A stretch of DNA of 64,000 nucleotides from Apoderus coryli (Eukaryota > Arthropoda > Insecta > Coleoptera > Attelabidae). Positions 51,073 to 61,509 of this stretch are shown piece by piece (position 1 is the stretch's first letter; each line of letters starts with the position of its first letter). The position numbers were made by a program, and so were the translations under genes. Location: contig OU452208.1 of the NCBI GenBank assembly GCA_911728435.2, forward strand, positions 2,666,001 to 2,730,000, read 5' to 3'. The notes under the pieces were generated by a model that worked only from the letters and a program-made list of their open reading frames with translations, made no database searches and had not been told where the DNA came from.

Positions 51073-52861
51073 TATACAGGGTGTCCGGAAAAAGGAGGTC
51101 AATCCGTTAACCACAGATTCCTTGAGCAAAAATAATATGAGTTTTAAGGTGTCATTTTTCATTTTAGCCCTCCATGTTCGATATACAGGGCGTCAAAGTT
51201 GAAAATTTAAAACCAATATTTTTAAATAATTCTAGTATTTATTGAGATATTCGATTCAAATTTAGTGTGTTGCTTCAGCATAAAGAACTACTTCTTTCCA
51301 AAAAACAACACGAAAAACAATTTCTTAATAGCCAAAATACGGGATGTTCAGTACCCATTGACCCCCCCAATTTTTTATTACGTACGCCAATGACTTTTAA
51401 ACTAAGTTTTTATAGGTTACTATGTATTTTCGATTATTTTTTAGCTCTTATAAAATTTGGATAAAATCATTTGTTTTTGAGATATTTTGAAAAGTATTGG
51501 TTCTTGTTTGATGCCTCGGCGGCTCTGGCTAATCTTATAATGTCGAAATATCAAGCCACTCTGGTGTTACCTTGGATACCTAATTAAGCAATGTTTTGTT
51601 GTTGTCAAATTAGTGGTCACAAGTTGACAGTTAAAGGTTTAAAAGTTAATATTTTTAATTATCGGTAATTTTATAAGTAAACACAACGAAAATGTATCGT
51701 AGATGAAACAATTTTATATGTTTTTCGGAAATGACGGATATGATTTTAATCATAGGTAAGATTTAAAGACAGTTCCTTAATCGAATTCATCCAAAACGAA
51801 GGTATTTTTCAAATTTGGTTAGGCGACTAAGGCACAGTTGAAGTTTTCGGGAAGACCGTAGAGGAAACTGCGGTCGACCCCGTATAATTCAACCGGAAAA
51901 AGAGAAGAGTATTTTAACAAGCATCGAGGAGACACCAAATATCAGTACCAGAGTTCTTGCCCGACAGGTTGAAAACATTAGGAAATCTGAAGTTCACCAG
52001 ATTTTAAAAAGACAGCAGCTTTACCCCTCCCACATTGTTGTTGTTGTATGAAAGATTTTGTTTATAAGGTTCCGATTTTGAGTGAAAATCATTTAATAGA
52101 GAGAATCTTACAAGCTGGGGGAGACTTTAGGTTGAAGCCTCATATTTTTCAAAGACTAAGATTTTCTTTACTAAAAAGAGATCGCATATGCATTGAAAAA
52201 AATGGGGGTCATATCCAGCAATTTCTTTAGACTGGTAGTTTGTCTAATGTTTATATAGTTACTTTTTCATGTTTTTAAAATAATATGTTTAAGTAATTAA
52301 TATTTGACTATGATGCTTCAAATTAAGTTTAAAATAATAAACAATTTCGTGTTCGTAGTGTTTAGTTTGATTACCTTTTCGAAAACTGTACTTAATTTGT
52401 TGCACCTTAATGGTAATTTCAGTTAGACAAGAGCCAATACGTTTCAAAATATCTCAAAAACAAATGATTTTATCCAAATTTTATAAGAGTTAAAAAATAA
52501 TTAAAAATACATAGTAACCTATAAAAACTTAGTTTTAAAGTCATTGGCGTACGTAATAAAAACTTGGGGTGGTCAATGGGTACTGAACATCCTGTATTTT
52601 GGCTATTAAGAAATTGTTATTTGTGTTGTTTTTTGTAAAGAAGTACCTCTTTATGCTGAAGCAACACACTAAATTTGAATCCAATATCTCAATAAATACT
52701 AGAATTATTTAAAAAGATTGGTTTTAAATTTTCAACTTTGACGCCCTGTATATCGAACATGGAGGGCTAAAATGAAAAATTACATCTTAAAACTCATATT
52801 ATTTTTGCTCAAGGAATCTGTGGTTAACGGATTGACCTCCTTTTTCCGGACACCCTGTATA
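51073..52861 (+). mobile_element. Mariner-like element with inverted repeats of about 440 bp
   Basis: TATACAGGGTGTCCGGAAAA at 51073 and its complement TTTTCCGGACACCCTGTATA at 52861 begin repeats that pair inward to about 51515 and 52425 (shared words ACATGGAGGGCTAAAATGAA and its complement; TGGATAAAATCATTTGTTTT and its complement). Within the repeats a second terminus-like word, TATACAGGGCGTC, appears at 51182. Between the arms, 51780-52020 (+) has a decayed helix-turn-helix region of a transposase (SIEETPNISTRVLARQVENI). The catalytic domain is gone. Confidence 0.8.
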
Positions 52862-52919
52862 AAGAAAACGCAACTTTTGTATAATAAAATTTCCTAAAAT
52901 TAAATATCTACCGTTGCTT

Positions 52920-53030
52920 ATGTGTCCGGGAAAAAAGTGCTCACTTTTTTCCCGGGGATAAAAAGTGACATTTTATTACCTGTCAAGAGAGTAAATATGT
53001 CAAACTTTTTTCCCGTCACAGAAAAATAAT
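52920..53030. repeat. Perfect short palindrome GGGAAAAAAGTG / CACTTTTTTCCC
   Basis: CGGGAAAAAAGTG directly faces CACTTTTTTCCCG with two bases (CT) between (52926-52953). The word TTTTTTCCCG recurs at 53006. The same word flanks the hairpin at 50763, on the other side of the mariner-like element, so the mariner may have inserted into a MITE-like repeat with this end. Confidence 0.6.
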
Positions 53031-53049
53031 ACTCTTCATTCAGTAAGAA

Positions 53050-55545
53050 ATATACATCGCTCATACAATACTCAGTATATATAAACAACATACAGTTACT
53101 CCCCGAAAAGGCAGAAGTGCAACTGGCAAACTTGGCCTGCAAGCTGTTTCGAACACTCAACCTTATACACAAAAAGACAACACACATAGCTCTCTAATTA
53201 CAAAAATTTCATACGCAAATTATACAAAATAAACATTCATATACTAATTAAGTGAGACTACGCTTAAGGTGCCCCGAGAATGCAGAAATTGAACTACCTT
53301 TGTATTGAGGGGAGAGGGCAACCTTGCTATATCGAATGTAAAGCTTCTCTCAAATATACCAGTTCGATGAACAGGCGGCGTTAAGCTGCCTCTAAAACGC
53401 AAATTCAAGTTGTGGACATCTGTGCGAAACGAAATTCCTCTGTAAAGATATGCAGGCTGTTTAAGTGTAATAATCTTGTGGTATAATGCAGCTCGATGCA
53501 CATAGCGTCTGGTTTTCATATCCAGCCAGTCTGCACTTTTTAGTTTGTGTGAAACTGGCCGTCCTAATGCCATAGATAAAACGTACGCAATACTTCTGTA
53601 TCTTTTGTATACGATGTGCTGTAAGGCACGGACCATAGACAGTGTCGCAGTGATTGAAATGCGACAGTACAATGGAATCACATAATATGGTTTTAAGCTT
53701 AATGTTAAGGATGTGCCGTGAATTGTAGAACAACTTTAGATTCCCCACAGCTTTCTTTATGCACTCCGACACATGCCCATCGAACCTCAAGCGACTATCC
53801 ATAATCAAGCCCAAATTCCTCGCCTCAGACTTAAGCGGCAATACCGTGCCTTCAATTTTGACCATAACGCTATCACTCAATCTCCGAACATCAACTGGCC
53901 TTCCGAACAACATTGAGACGCATTTACTCGGGTTAAGTACCAAACCATGTTTTAATGAAATTATATTTAAGATTTCTAAGTCATCATTAACAATCCGGCA
54001 ACCAGAATCAATAAAATTTGGGTTGAAAGAGTAAAGAAGCTGCGTGTCATCCGCATACATCTTCATTGAACAATTCTTAATAAACCTAGGAAATTGTGAC
54101 GTGTAGAGACTGTACAAAATAGGTCCAAGGATAGATCCCTGTGGTACACCCCTAGAAATTCTCAATGTAGAAGAGATAAGACCATTTAGTAATACTCTTT
54201 GCTCCCGATTACGCAAATAATTGCACAGAAATAATACAGCACTTTCTGATAGTCCCAAATAACGTAAAATTGTCAACAAAAAAAAAATTGTGATCTAAAG
54301 TATCAAATGCTTTAGAAAAATCAAGCAGTACCAAGATACTGCATTGACTATTATCAGTAGCCGTAATAATCTGGTCAGTGACATCCAGTAGAGTCGTAGC
54401 ACAACTGTGACCCTCTCCAAAACCGGATGGTGTCTCAGGCGAAATACTGTATTTATTTACATGTTTACAAAGTTGAACTTTTATCACTTTTTCCAATATT
54501 TTAGAGAAAACTGGTAATAAGCTAATCGGTCTTAATTCTTTAAATTATTTAGGGTTTTTTGTTTTCGGTAGAGGAATCACCTGCGCTACCCCCCACTGAG
54601 ACGGAAAAACAGACTTCCTGATACAAAAATTTATAATATGACACATGTACTTCAACACAAATGGGCAACAAAAAATAAGGAAGTTGACATGCATACCATC
54701 TGCGCCAACCGCACGAGATTTGATATTACATAAAATCTTAGACACACGAACCTCTGACACCTCCTCAAAAACCAAGCATTGACTTATGCCTTGTGCAATA
54801 CCTTTATAATATATTCATATTTATTTAGTATTGTTAGATGGTATACTATTGACAAAGTACTCATTAAGTTTCTCTAAATCGTTAAGATTTTGAGGTATAC
54901 TTTTGTCGGATGTTTTAAGAATATTCAAATTTTTAAGAGATTTCCACATATTCTTATTACTTAGATTCATGCAACTAGACAAATATGCATTTTTTCACGT
55001 TTTATTGCTTTATCAGTATAATTTCTTAGTTGTTTAAAATAATCAAAATGTTCCGGTTTTTTAAATTTAATTTTGGCTTTATTTCTTAGGTTTAATAGTA
55101 TTTTGATTGTATCCGTAATCCACGGATTATATTTTTTTCGAAAGTTTACCGTTTTTAGAGGTGCATGTGTATTCATTAATAGAGTAATATTATAATTAAA
55201 AAGTGCTACTTTACCGTCAATGTCGTCAATGTGATATATATTATCCCATGGAATGGATTGCAACTTATCATACAAAGCAACCAAGTTCACATGCTTCAAG
55301 TATCTGTAAACGCTTGGAGAAATAAAATCTTGTTCCAGATCAACATTAAGAGTAACAAAAACTATGTCATGATCATAAATATCTAAAGTAATTACTCCAT
55401 CATTTTTCACCCTACAATTTTCAGACAATATAATATGATCAATTAGCGCCTCACTTGTACTGGTAACTCTAGTTGCATCATTGATAATTTGAATCAGGCC
55501 AAGACTATCAATTATATTTAAATATGTAGAAGTTATACACTACTT
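53050..55545 (-). mobile_element. LINE ORF2 copy, multiply frameshifted
   Basis: Pieces in order on the minus strand: endonuclease end and linker (55428-54967, DIYDHDIVFVTLNVDLEQ, KYNPWITDTIKILLNLRNKA), linker to fingers (54775-54545, KIL...GADGMHVNFLI), fingers and palm (54496-54300, SGFGEGHSCATTLLDVTDQI, LVLLDFSKAFDTLDHNF), palm and catalytic box (54279-53461, GVPQGSILGPILYSLYTSQF, MYADDTQLLYSF) and C-terminal tail to 53244. YADD is intact. At least four frameshifts disable it. It is the same subfamily as 9110-10975 and 47145-49700. Confidence 0.85.
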
Positions 55546-55552
55546 ATTAACA

Positions 55553-55638
55553 GGTATCTGTTGTGTCATTGGTAGGGCGTTCGCTTCGCACGCAGAAGAT
55601 TACGGGATCCAGTCCTAGCTCTGGTAATACTTTTTTTT
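55553..55638 (+). tRNA. tRNA-Ala(CGC)-like sequence, decayed or SINE head
   Basis: TGTCATTGGTAGGGCG resembles a tRNA A box and D arm, TTCGC-TTCGCAC-GCAGA fits an anticodon arm with CGC in the loop, and ACGGG-ATCCAGT-CCTAG fits a T arm and B box. The acceptor stem does not pair and there are several mismatches. Eight T residues at 55631-55638 could act as a pol III terminator. It is more likely a tRNA pseudogene or SINE head than a working tRNA. It begins where the LINE at 53050-55545 ends. Confidence 0.45.
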
Positions 55639-55919
55639 CTAATTTTTGAATAAAGTAGTTAGTTTGTTACGTTAGTTTATTGGAAATAATGAAAATAATA
55701 CAATAATAATAATAATTATTAAAATTTTGTTTCGTAACGCAGGTCATATATTTTATATTGTAACTTGTCGGGAAAGTTTTGGAGTGACGCAACCGATTTC
55801 TTAAGTAGTATTATTGTATGTTACTGTCAGTATTATTTTAATGAGGTTATTCAGTAAATAAATAAATCTAACATACGGTCTACGCAAATCACAATACCAA
55901 TTATTATTTTAAAATTTAC

Positions 55920-56130
55920 CAGATGCATTGTTGGGACAGGATCGTAGTTATTAAATCGATTCATCCATGTAGGCAATTCCTCGTGAAAATCGAAATATTT
56001 TTCAACGACAACTCCTCTATTTCTATCATGTTGATCATATAAATCACTTTCACCATCATAATGTTCCCTGTTTTGATCACGATATGTTACGTCATCACGT
56101 TCTCTATATAAACCATCTTGATCTACGTAT
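55920..56130 (-). CDS. Mcr: Mcr exon: acidic insert before MG4
   Basis: The exon begins with a very polar stretch (YVDQDGLYRERDDVTYRDQN, REHYDGESDLYDQHDRNRG) and then VVVEKYFDFHEELPTWMNRF-NNYDPVP. The 'EKYFDF.E+.P.W+' segment belongs to the end of MG3; the charged run before it extends the C-terminal part of the previous exon (NPNSDFDRG) and is probably a flexible loop. Acceptor AATGCAG at 56137-56131, donor GTAAAT at 55919. In phase 2, out phase 0. Confidence 0.85.
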
Positions 56131-58057
56131 CTGCATTAAAAAAAACAACAGAAATTTTAATTCATAGAAATAAGTAAAATAAAAAAAAAATCTGCTCCTA
56201 GCAGGGAATGAAAATCAACTGTTTACTAGGCTGCTTGCTTTTCTAGGTACATAACAAACATACTCTTTCAAGTATAAGCATCTTGCTAATAATAAACACA
56301 TGTAATAAGACAGAGGGGCAATGGAATTTACTTTTGTCCTACCCTGTAGTTGTGTCTGGGTTTTATAGTCTTCTACCAATCTGTCCAAAAATATATATAG
56401 TTGGGTGAATTTTATAGATAGTTTATATTGGTTTGGGAATATTATTTAAGTAGATTGTATACAAATGTTCTAAACTCTCCTTTTAGTCATAAAGTTTAAG
56501 GGTATGTTTTCTATTTATCTTATCTTCTATTGATATAGGTTTTACAACATCTTTTTCAACATTTTTTTTCTAATCGAGAATATACAGTTTATGTTTATGG
56601 GTGAGCCCAAAGATAAAAGCATGTATTGAAAAGATAATTAGATGTTATAGTTACAGTGTGATCACTCAAAACTTTCGATATAACTTCATGTAAATTAAAT
56701 GTCGATTTTTATTATTATATACAAAAGCTAGTTGGAAGGCGTCACGGTTTCCCATATCAAAATAATATATATAACGGGCGCATAAAAAATAATGGGTTTT
56801 TGTCCAGTCGCGAACTCCAAAATCAAGTTAAAATTAAAGTCGACATACAAATAAAAATGTATATTATTTTGTAATGTTCTCACCCTGTAGTTGTATCTGT
56901 ATTGGGGTATATTATAAAAAAAATGTTTTCTGTATTACCTACTTTGTGACTTTTATGAGGGAATTCTGGAAAGGCAAGAGAACTTTTAGATTATCCGTTC
57001 TAGCCTTGGTTCATTCAAGTTGTGTTTTCTCTAATTGTATAAAGTTAAATTAAATATTTTAATTTGTTTTTGGACTTAGTAAATATTTCAGTTAAGAATT
57101 ATTTTCTAGTTTTTGTTTAAAGACTAAGTTCATTTGTTTTTATTCTGAAGTAGTGAATTGTATAAAGTTCCGTAAGTTTTGATATTCTTTTAATTGAAGG
57201 CCTTTTTGTTTAATCAGTTTTTTTATATAAAGTTTAAAGTTATTTCTTTTAGTAATTGAAATAAATTCCGTTTTCAATAGTATATTAAAGTTTCGTACAG
57301 GAATTAATATAATTATTCGATATTATATTATTTTTCCTATTTTTAAGACTAAGATTTTCTTTTAAATGTTCATTATCGCTTAATTGTTTTATTCTTTTTC
57401 TTTTATTTATACATATTTATTTCTTGTTGTTATTCATTTTCTTTTAATTATTAAATTAGTTGATTTTAGCCCGAACTATGCGTTTTATTTCTAATAAAGT
57501 TTTCGATAAATTATTGACAAAGGGGTCATCCAATTAAATATTTCCTTTTAACTAAAGTCGGTGAACGGAAGTGATACAAGATTATAATGGGAAGTAATTT
57601 TGCATCACTTAATACAGATTAATAAAGCTTATTTTAGTTGTTTGTTTCTTTCATATAATAATTTGATGCTGTTATTATTCAAGTTGATATTCTTTGTTTG
57701 TTCTTTATTTGAAACCGCTCGTAAAACTTGAATCGAACCGTAACAATTTGAATAGCATATTGGGGTTCATTCGGATTGAGCTATAACATTAGTATTCTTT
57801 CTGAATGTATATAACACCCGCTAATTTCAAAATGGTTACACACACAATATCGAAATCTTTCAGTTTTATTCAACGTTGCGATAGGTTTGGAACCAGACCT
57901 AGGTCCGCTTCAGGCACAGAAACTATATATATACAAAGAAAAATATAACGAATAGCAAACACAATAATACTCGTATTAATATATTTTTTATTTTATTATT
58001 AGCAAGAAAATATTAGATCACATATGGGTTCAATAGGGTATGAACATATTTGTATGT
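56131..58057. other. Long AT-rich intron segment without a recognised gene
   Basis: No protein-coding piece or transposon ends were recognised. The phrase CCCTGTAGTTGT is seen at 56341 and 56883, followed by similar text, hinting at an old duplicated repeat. CAGACCTAGGTCCGCTTCAG near 57893 looks unlike its surroundings, but I cannot name it. Confidence 0.4.
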
Positions 58058-58331
58058 CAGGGTAAAAGTATCTCACAGTCTAACTCCAAATAAATTGTCT
58101 TTATTTCATCACAAAATTACCCTCACAGACATGTTTCGGCTGCCTACACAGCCATCCTCAGTGCATTATGTATAGTATAAAAGTAAAGGCATCTAATGTG
58201 GAATTTTTTTTCCACGAAAGATGCCTTTGATTAATGGCTGTATGGGCAGCCGAAACATGTCTGTGAGGATAAATTTGTAATGAACTATAGACAATTTATG
58301 TGGAGTTAGACTATGAGTTACTTTCACCCTG
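58058..58331. repeat. Palindromic element 4, 274 bp, nearly complete hairpin
   Basis: Arms 58058-58154 and 58232-58331 pair (CAGTCTAACTCCA against TGGAGTTAGACTA; CAGACATGTTTCGGCTGCC against GGCAGCCGAAACATGTCTG), and AAAGGCATCT / AGATGCCTTT pair in the centre. Each arm carries a hammerhead-like core. The unit is intact and compact, with no coding capacity, so it may show the basic form of this repeat family. Confidence 0.85.
58122..58168 (-). ncRNA. Hammerhead-ribozyme-like motif, left arm of palindrome 4
   Basis: Minus strand: TGCA, CTGAGGA (fits CUGANGA), one extra T, stem II GGCTG-TGTAGG-CAGCC, GAAA, stem III ACATGT, then GTC and TGTG. Stem I TGCA/TGTG pairs with two wobbles. The mirror copy at 58222-58268 (+) keeps stem II and GAAACATGTC but reads TTGATTA in the core and would be inactive. 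Confidence 0.55.
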
Positions 58332-58718
58332 ATCTAGCGACACTGTAAGTATGGACTATATCTTCAAATATTTTTATGTATACATGTCTTTATATTAAAG
58401 CATGAAATAGAAGAATTCAAATGTGGACAGGTGAGTCTTAAAGAGAGTGCAGTGCACCAAAAAAGGCAGACACCCAGGAAGAGATCCTAAAACTGTCTTC
58501 AAAAAGATGGTAATGGAATTTGTCTCACAAGCAAGTCATGTAGCAATAGTTCTCTACAAGATCAAAGAACTGGTACTGCCGATTGATTGATATACCATAA
58601 TTTCATTGCCAAATTATACAGGTAGAGTTGAATAAGCCATGGTAATTGGAATTTACACTCGGTTATACGCATGTCACGGATCATATTTATCAGTTATTAA
58701 GCAATAATATCAACTTAC
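58332..58718. other. Intron without a recognised feature
   Basis: Between palindrome 4 and the Mcr exon at 58719. Nothing recognisable was found on either strand. Confidence 0.4.
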
Positions 58719-58996
58719 CCTCTATCGAAGTCACTGTTTGGGTTATTACCATATGCATTTGGAATATATGATATACCAAATGGGTTGTAAACACTTGGAT
58801 CGTATGGACTAAGCGGTTTCCGTCTCGGTTTATTTACGTTAATCATTTTATTAACGTCGATAGGACGTACCGGACGTATTGTTGCTTTTAGTGTAAGATT
58901 TCCACGCACTGGAGCACCGCTGGTGTAGTTTGCCATTATTGTACCGTGCAAATATTGATCGGTATTGAGGAAAAATGCTGACATTGTAACATTAAC
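58719..58996 (-). CDS. Mcr: Mcr exon: MG3 start and basic-proline linker
   Basis: The exon reads VNVTMSAFFLNTDQYLHGTI, MANYTSGAPVRGNLTLKATI and RPVRPIDVNKMINVNKPR. The first half is a macroglobulin domain 3 ('V.M..+........+.G.+.A.YT.G.PV.G.+.+...') and the second a basic linker that continues as SPYDPSVYNPFGISYIPNAY. Acceptor TTCAAG at 59002-58997, donor GTAAGT at 58718. In phase 0, out phase 2. Confidence 0.95.
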
Positions 58997-59099
58997 CTTG
59001 AAAAAATAAATAGGTACTGATAATTTGGTAATATAAGCTTTAAAAAAATGAGGATGAGGAAATTTTGGCTGCAACCTTAGATAATAATTATTACAAATC

Positions 59100-60850
59100 C
59101 ACCAATCAACAAGAAAAGCAGAGGATTACAACAAATTAAATGGCAGTTGTTCCAAAAGGCGAGGGGAGTCAATTATGCCGTTTATAAGGTTAAACAGGAA
59201 TATTTGACCAGCCGAATCTCTACGAAAAACCAATGAATTAACATTAAATCTGTTTAACAATATATTATGGTCAATGCCCCTGACTGGGAAATATCCATCG
59301 ATCTTAAAAGCTAAAATTTTTAAAAATTTTCTTTGAATACGCACCAATTTATTGATGTGTATCTGGTATAAAGGAGACCATATAAAAGAGTCATATTCTA
59401 ATCTAGAGCGGACAAAACTTACATACAGCTGAAGCAGACAGTCAATATCCTGAAAATCAGTAGTTGAGCGGAGAATAAAACCCATCATTCGGATCGCGCT
59501 TTGTGAAATATAGTCAATATGAGCAACAAACGTCATTTCACTATCCATGCTCACTCCCAAGTCCTTTATTGACTCACAAGATTCAAGAACAACACCATTC
59601 AGCGTATAATTGAAACTAATTACACTCTGTCGTCTGGTAAATGACATGAGTTTGCACTTACTGACGTTGAGCGGAAGCCTGTTACTAATGCACCATTCAT
59701 CAAGTTCCTCGAGATCCCGTTGCAAGCATATGCAGTCGTCCTCGGTAAAAATTGGTCTATACAATTTCAAATCATCGGTGAACAAAAGATAGTCGCTAGA
59801 GACTTCAGCAGCGATGTCGTTTACATAGATGGCAAATAAGAGTGGAGCTAGATTGCTTCCCTGAGGTGCACTACTGGTAGGAGTAAAAGATGAAGATCGA
59901 AAATCCCCGAATTCGACAAATTGCTCGCGGTCAGATAGAAAAGAATTGAAAACTTGAACAATACGGTGTTCAAAGCCCATGATATCCAGCTTAGTCATAA
60001 GTATTGCATGATCGATCCTATCAAACGCCTTCGAGAAGTCAGTGTATATCGCATCAACTTGTAAGCCATTATTAAGAGCTGAGTATATATCCTGAGTAAA
60101 GCAGGTTAGACTGGTAACAGGTAAGCGACCAGTAAAAAATCCATGTTGATATTGGGAGGTGCGATTTTTGACTTGATTAAATACTTTCACATACACGACC
60201 ATCTCAAAAACCTTCGAGAAGATAGACAAAATTGAAATTGGCCGATAATTCTCAACATGATCTTTAGTACCAGATTTATAGATCGGACGAACACGAGAGA
60301 TCTTCCAAGCAGTCGGAAATGTGCAAGACTGTAGGGACTTGTTAATCAAAACGCGCAGTGGCTCAGCGAAGGCATGAGCAGTCTCTTAAAAAAATTATGG
60401 TATATTATCAGGGCCTGACGTCATTTCAGTTTTTTCAGTGCGGAAATTACATCCTGAAGATCGACAATGGCAACCGAAATTGATGATTCAAACGGTACAT
60501 GAACCGCAGGCACGCGCTTTGTTCATAAACAGAACTAAAAAAGGTCGCAAATGCATTAACTATACCTTCCGGACTAGAAAGACATTCTCCGGACACATCA
60601 ACCATACTTCCCGGTATTCTCGAACTACTCTTTCTGCTTATAACAAATCTCCACAAATTCTGTGGATCGCTTTTCACAGTGCTTTCAATGCTCGCAACAT
60701 AACTTCGATATGCGGTATTGGTCTTCTGCTTTATAGTAGCTCGAAGATTTTTAAAAATATTAAAGTGCGTTAATGATCTGCAAGTTTTCCATTTACGCCA
60801 ATTTCTTGCCTTGTTGCGTATGCCCCGAAGATTAGAAGTGATGAAAGGTT
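59100..60850 (-). mobile_element. CR1-like LINE ORF2, truncated at both ends
   Basis: The main frame (60349-59126) has ENYRPISILSIFSKVFEMVV, QHGFFTGRLPVTSLTCFTQD, IYTDFSKAFDRIDHAIL, SSAPQGSNLAPLLFAIYVND and LLFTDDLKLYRPIF, then the C-terminal domain to PFNLL. The catalytic box is F-T-D-D, not FADD. Upstream (60850-60447) a shifted frame holds the linker (VKSDPQNLWRFVISRKSSSR). The last 50 or so residues of the protein and the usual 3' UTR are missing; a short (TAAT)n tract lies at 59085. It is inactive. Confidence 0.85.
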
Positions 60851-61000
60851 ATAAGCAATCAATAATTTTTGTGTTTCAATTAAAGTTGCAACCAAAATAA
60901 AGTATGTAACTTTTATGATAATAAATTATTTAATTTTAGCCGCTGGAGAGAAATAAATGGATGAGACAGCGTCAGCTTTTAATTGGTATACAAAATTTAC

Positions 61001-61254
61001 CTCAAACCTGGTCTGATAATACTCTTCTACCAAAAACGTGGACTCCTCCACCTGTCCTTGGGCAATAACACGTATCTTCCATTCACCAAAAGTTGGTTGG
61101 TCACTCAGTTGATAATCCAAACTGACGGTTCCCAAATTCGATTGTCTGGACAGCCACCGTTTCACGATATGCCCGCTAGGATCCAACATATAGACGTCAA
61201 CGGCATCATTGAAGGCTTTTAATTCCGTGTTAATAGGAATTGTACGGAAATGTA
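61001..61254 (-). CDS. Mcr: Mcr exon: MG2 domain
   Basis: The exon reads HFRTIPINTELKAFNDAVDV, YMLDPSGHIVKRWLSRQSN and LGTVSLDYQLSDQPTFGEWK, then IRVIAQGQVEESTFLVEEYY. This is a textbook macroglobulin domain 2 ('+R.+.+......+....+V.+.DP.G..+..W......G.++..+.L...P..G.W.+.....').  Acceptor TTGCAG at 61260-61255, donor GTAAAT at 61000. The first base-pair completes the Val codon split from the previous exon (G|TA). In phase 1, out phase 0. Confidence 0.97.
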
Positions 61255-61509
61255 CTGCAAAAATTCAATCAAGTCAAGTTAAAGTACACTAACAATTCTG
61301 ATCAATAAAATATTTGATGCTAATTTATCAACCTGCATTTTTAGTTTTGCTTAACTGTAGCATTGAATTACAGCTTTTTTGGTAGCTCTCTCATTTGTAA
61401 TGTTATTTCGCCTATTCTAAGAGCTTTTCGTAGAGAAGAGAGAGATTGAAAATCAATATTAAGCCAATTCATATTCCGTACCGTCATAGCTACTTTTCAC
61501 GTATTTGAA

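Noticed and set aside
55553..55638. Functional nuclear tRNA-Ala gene
   Set aside because: The acceptor stem does not pair and several conserved positions are changed; kept only as a tRNA-like sequence.
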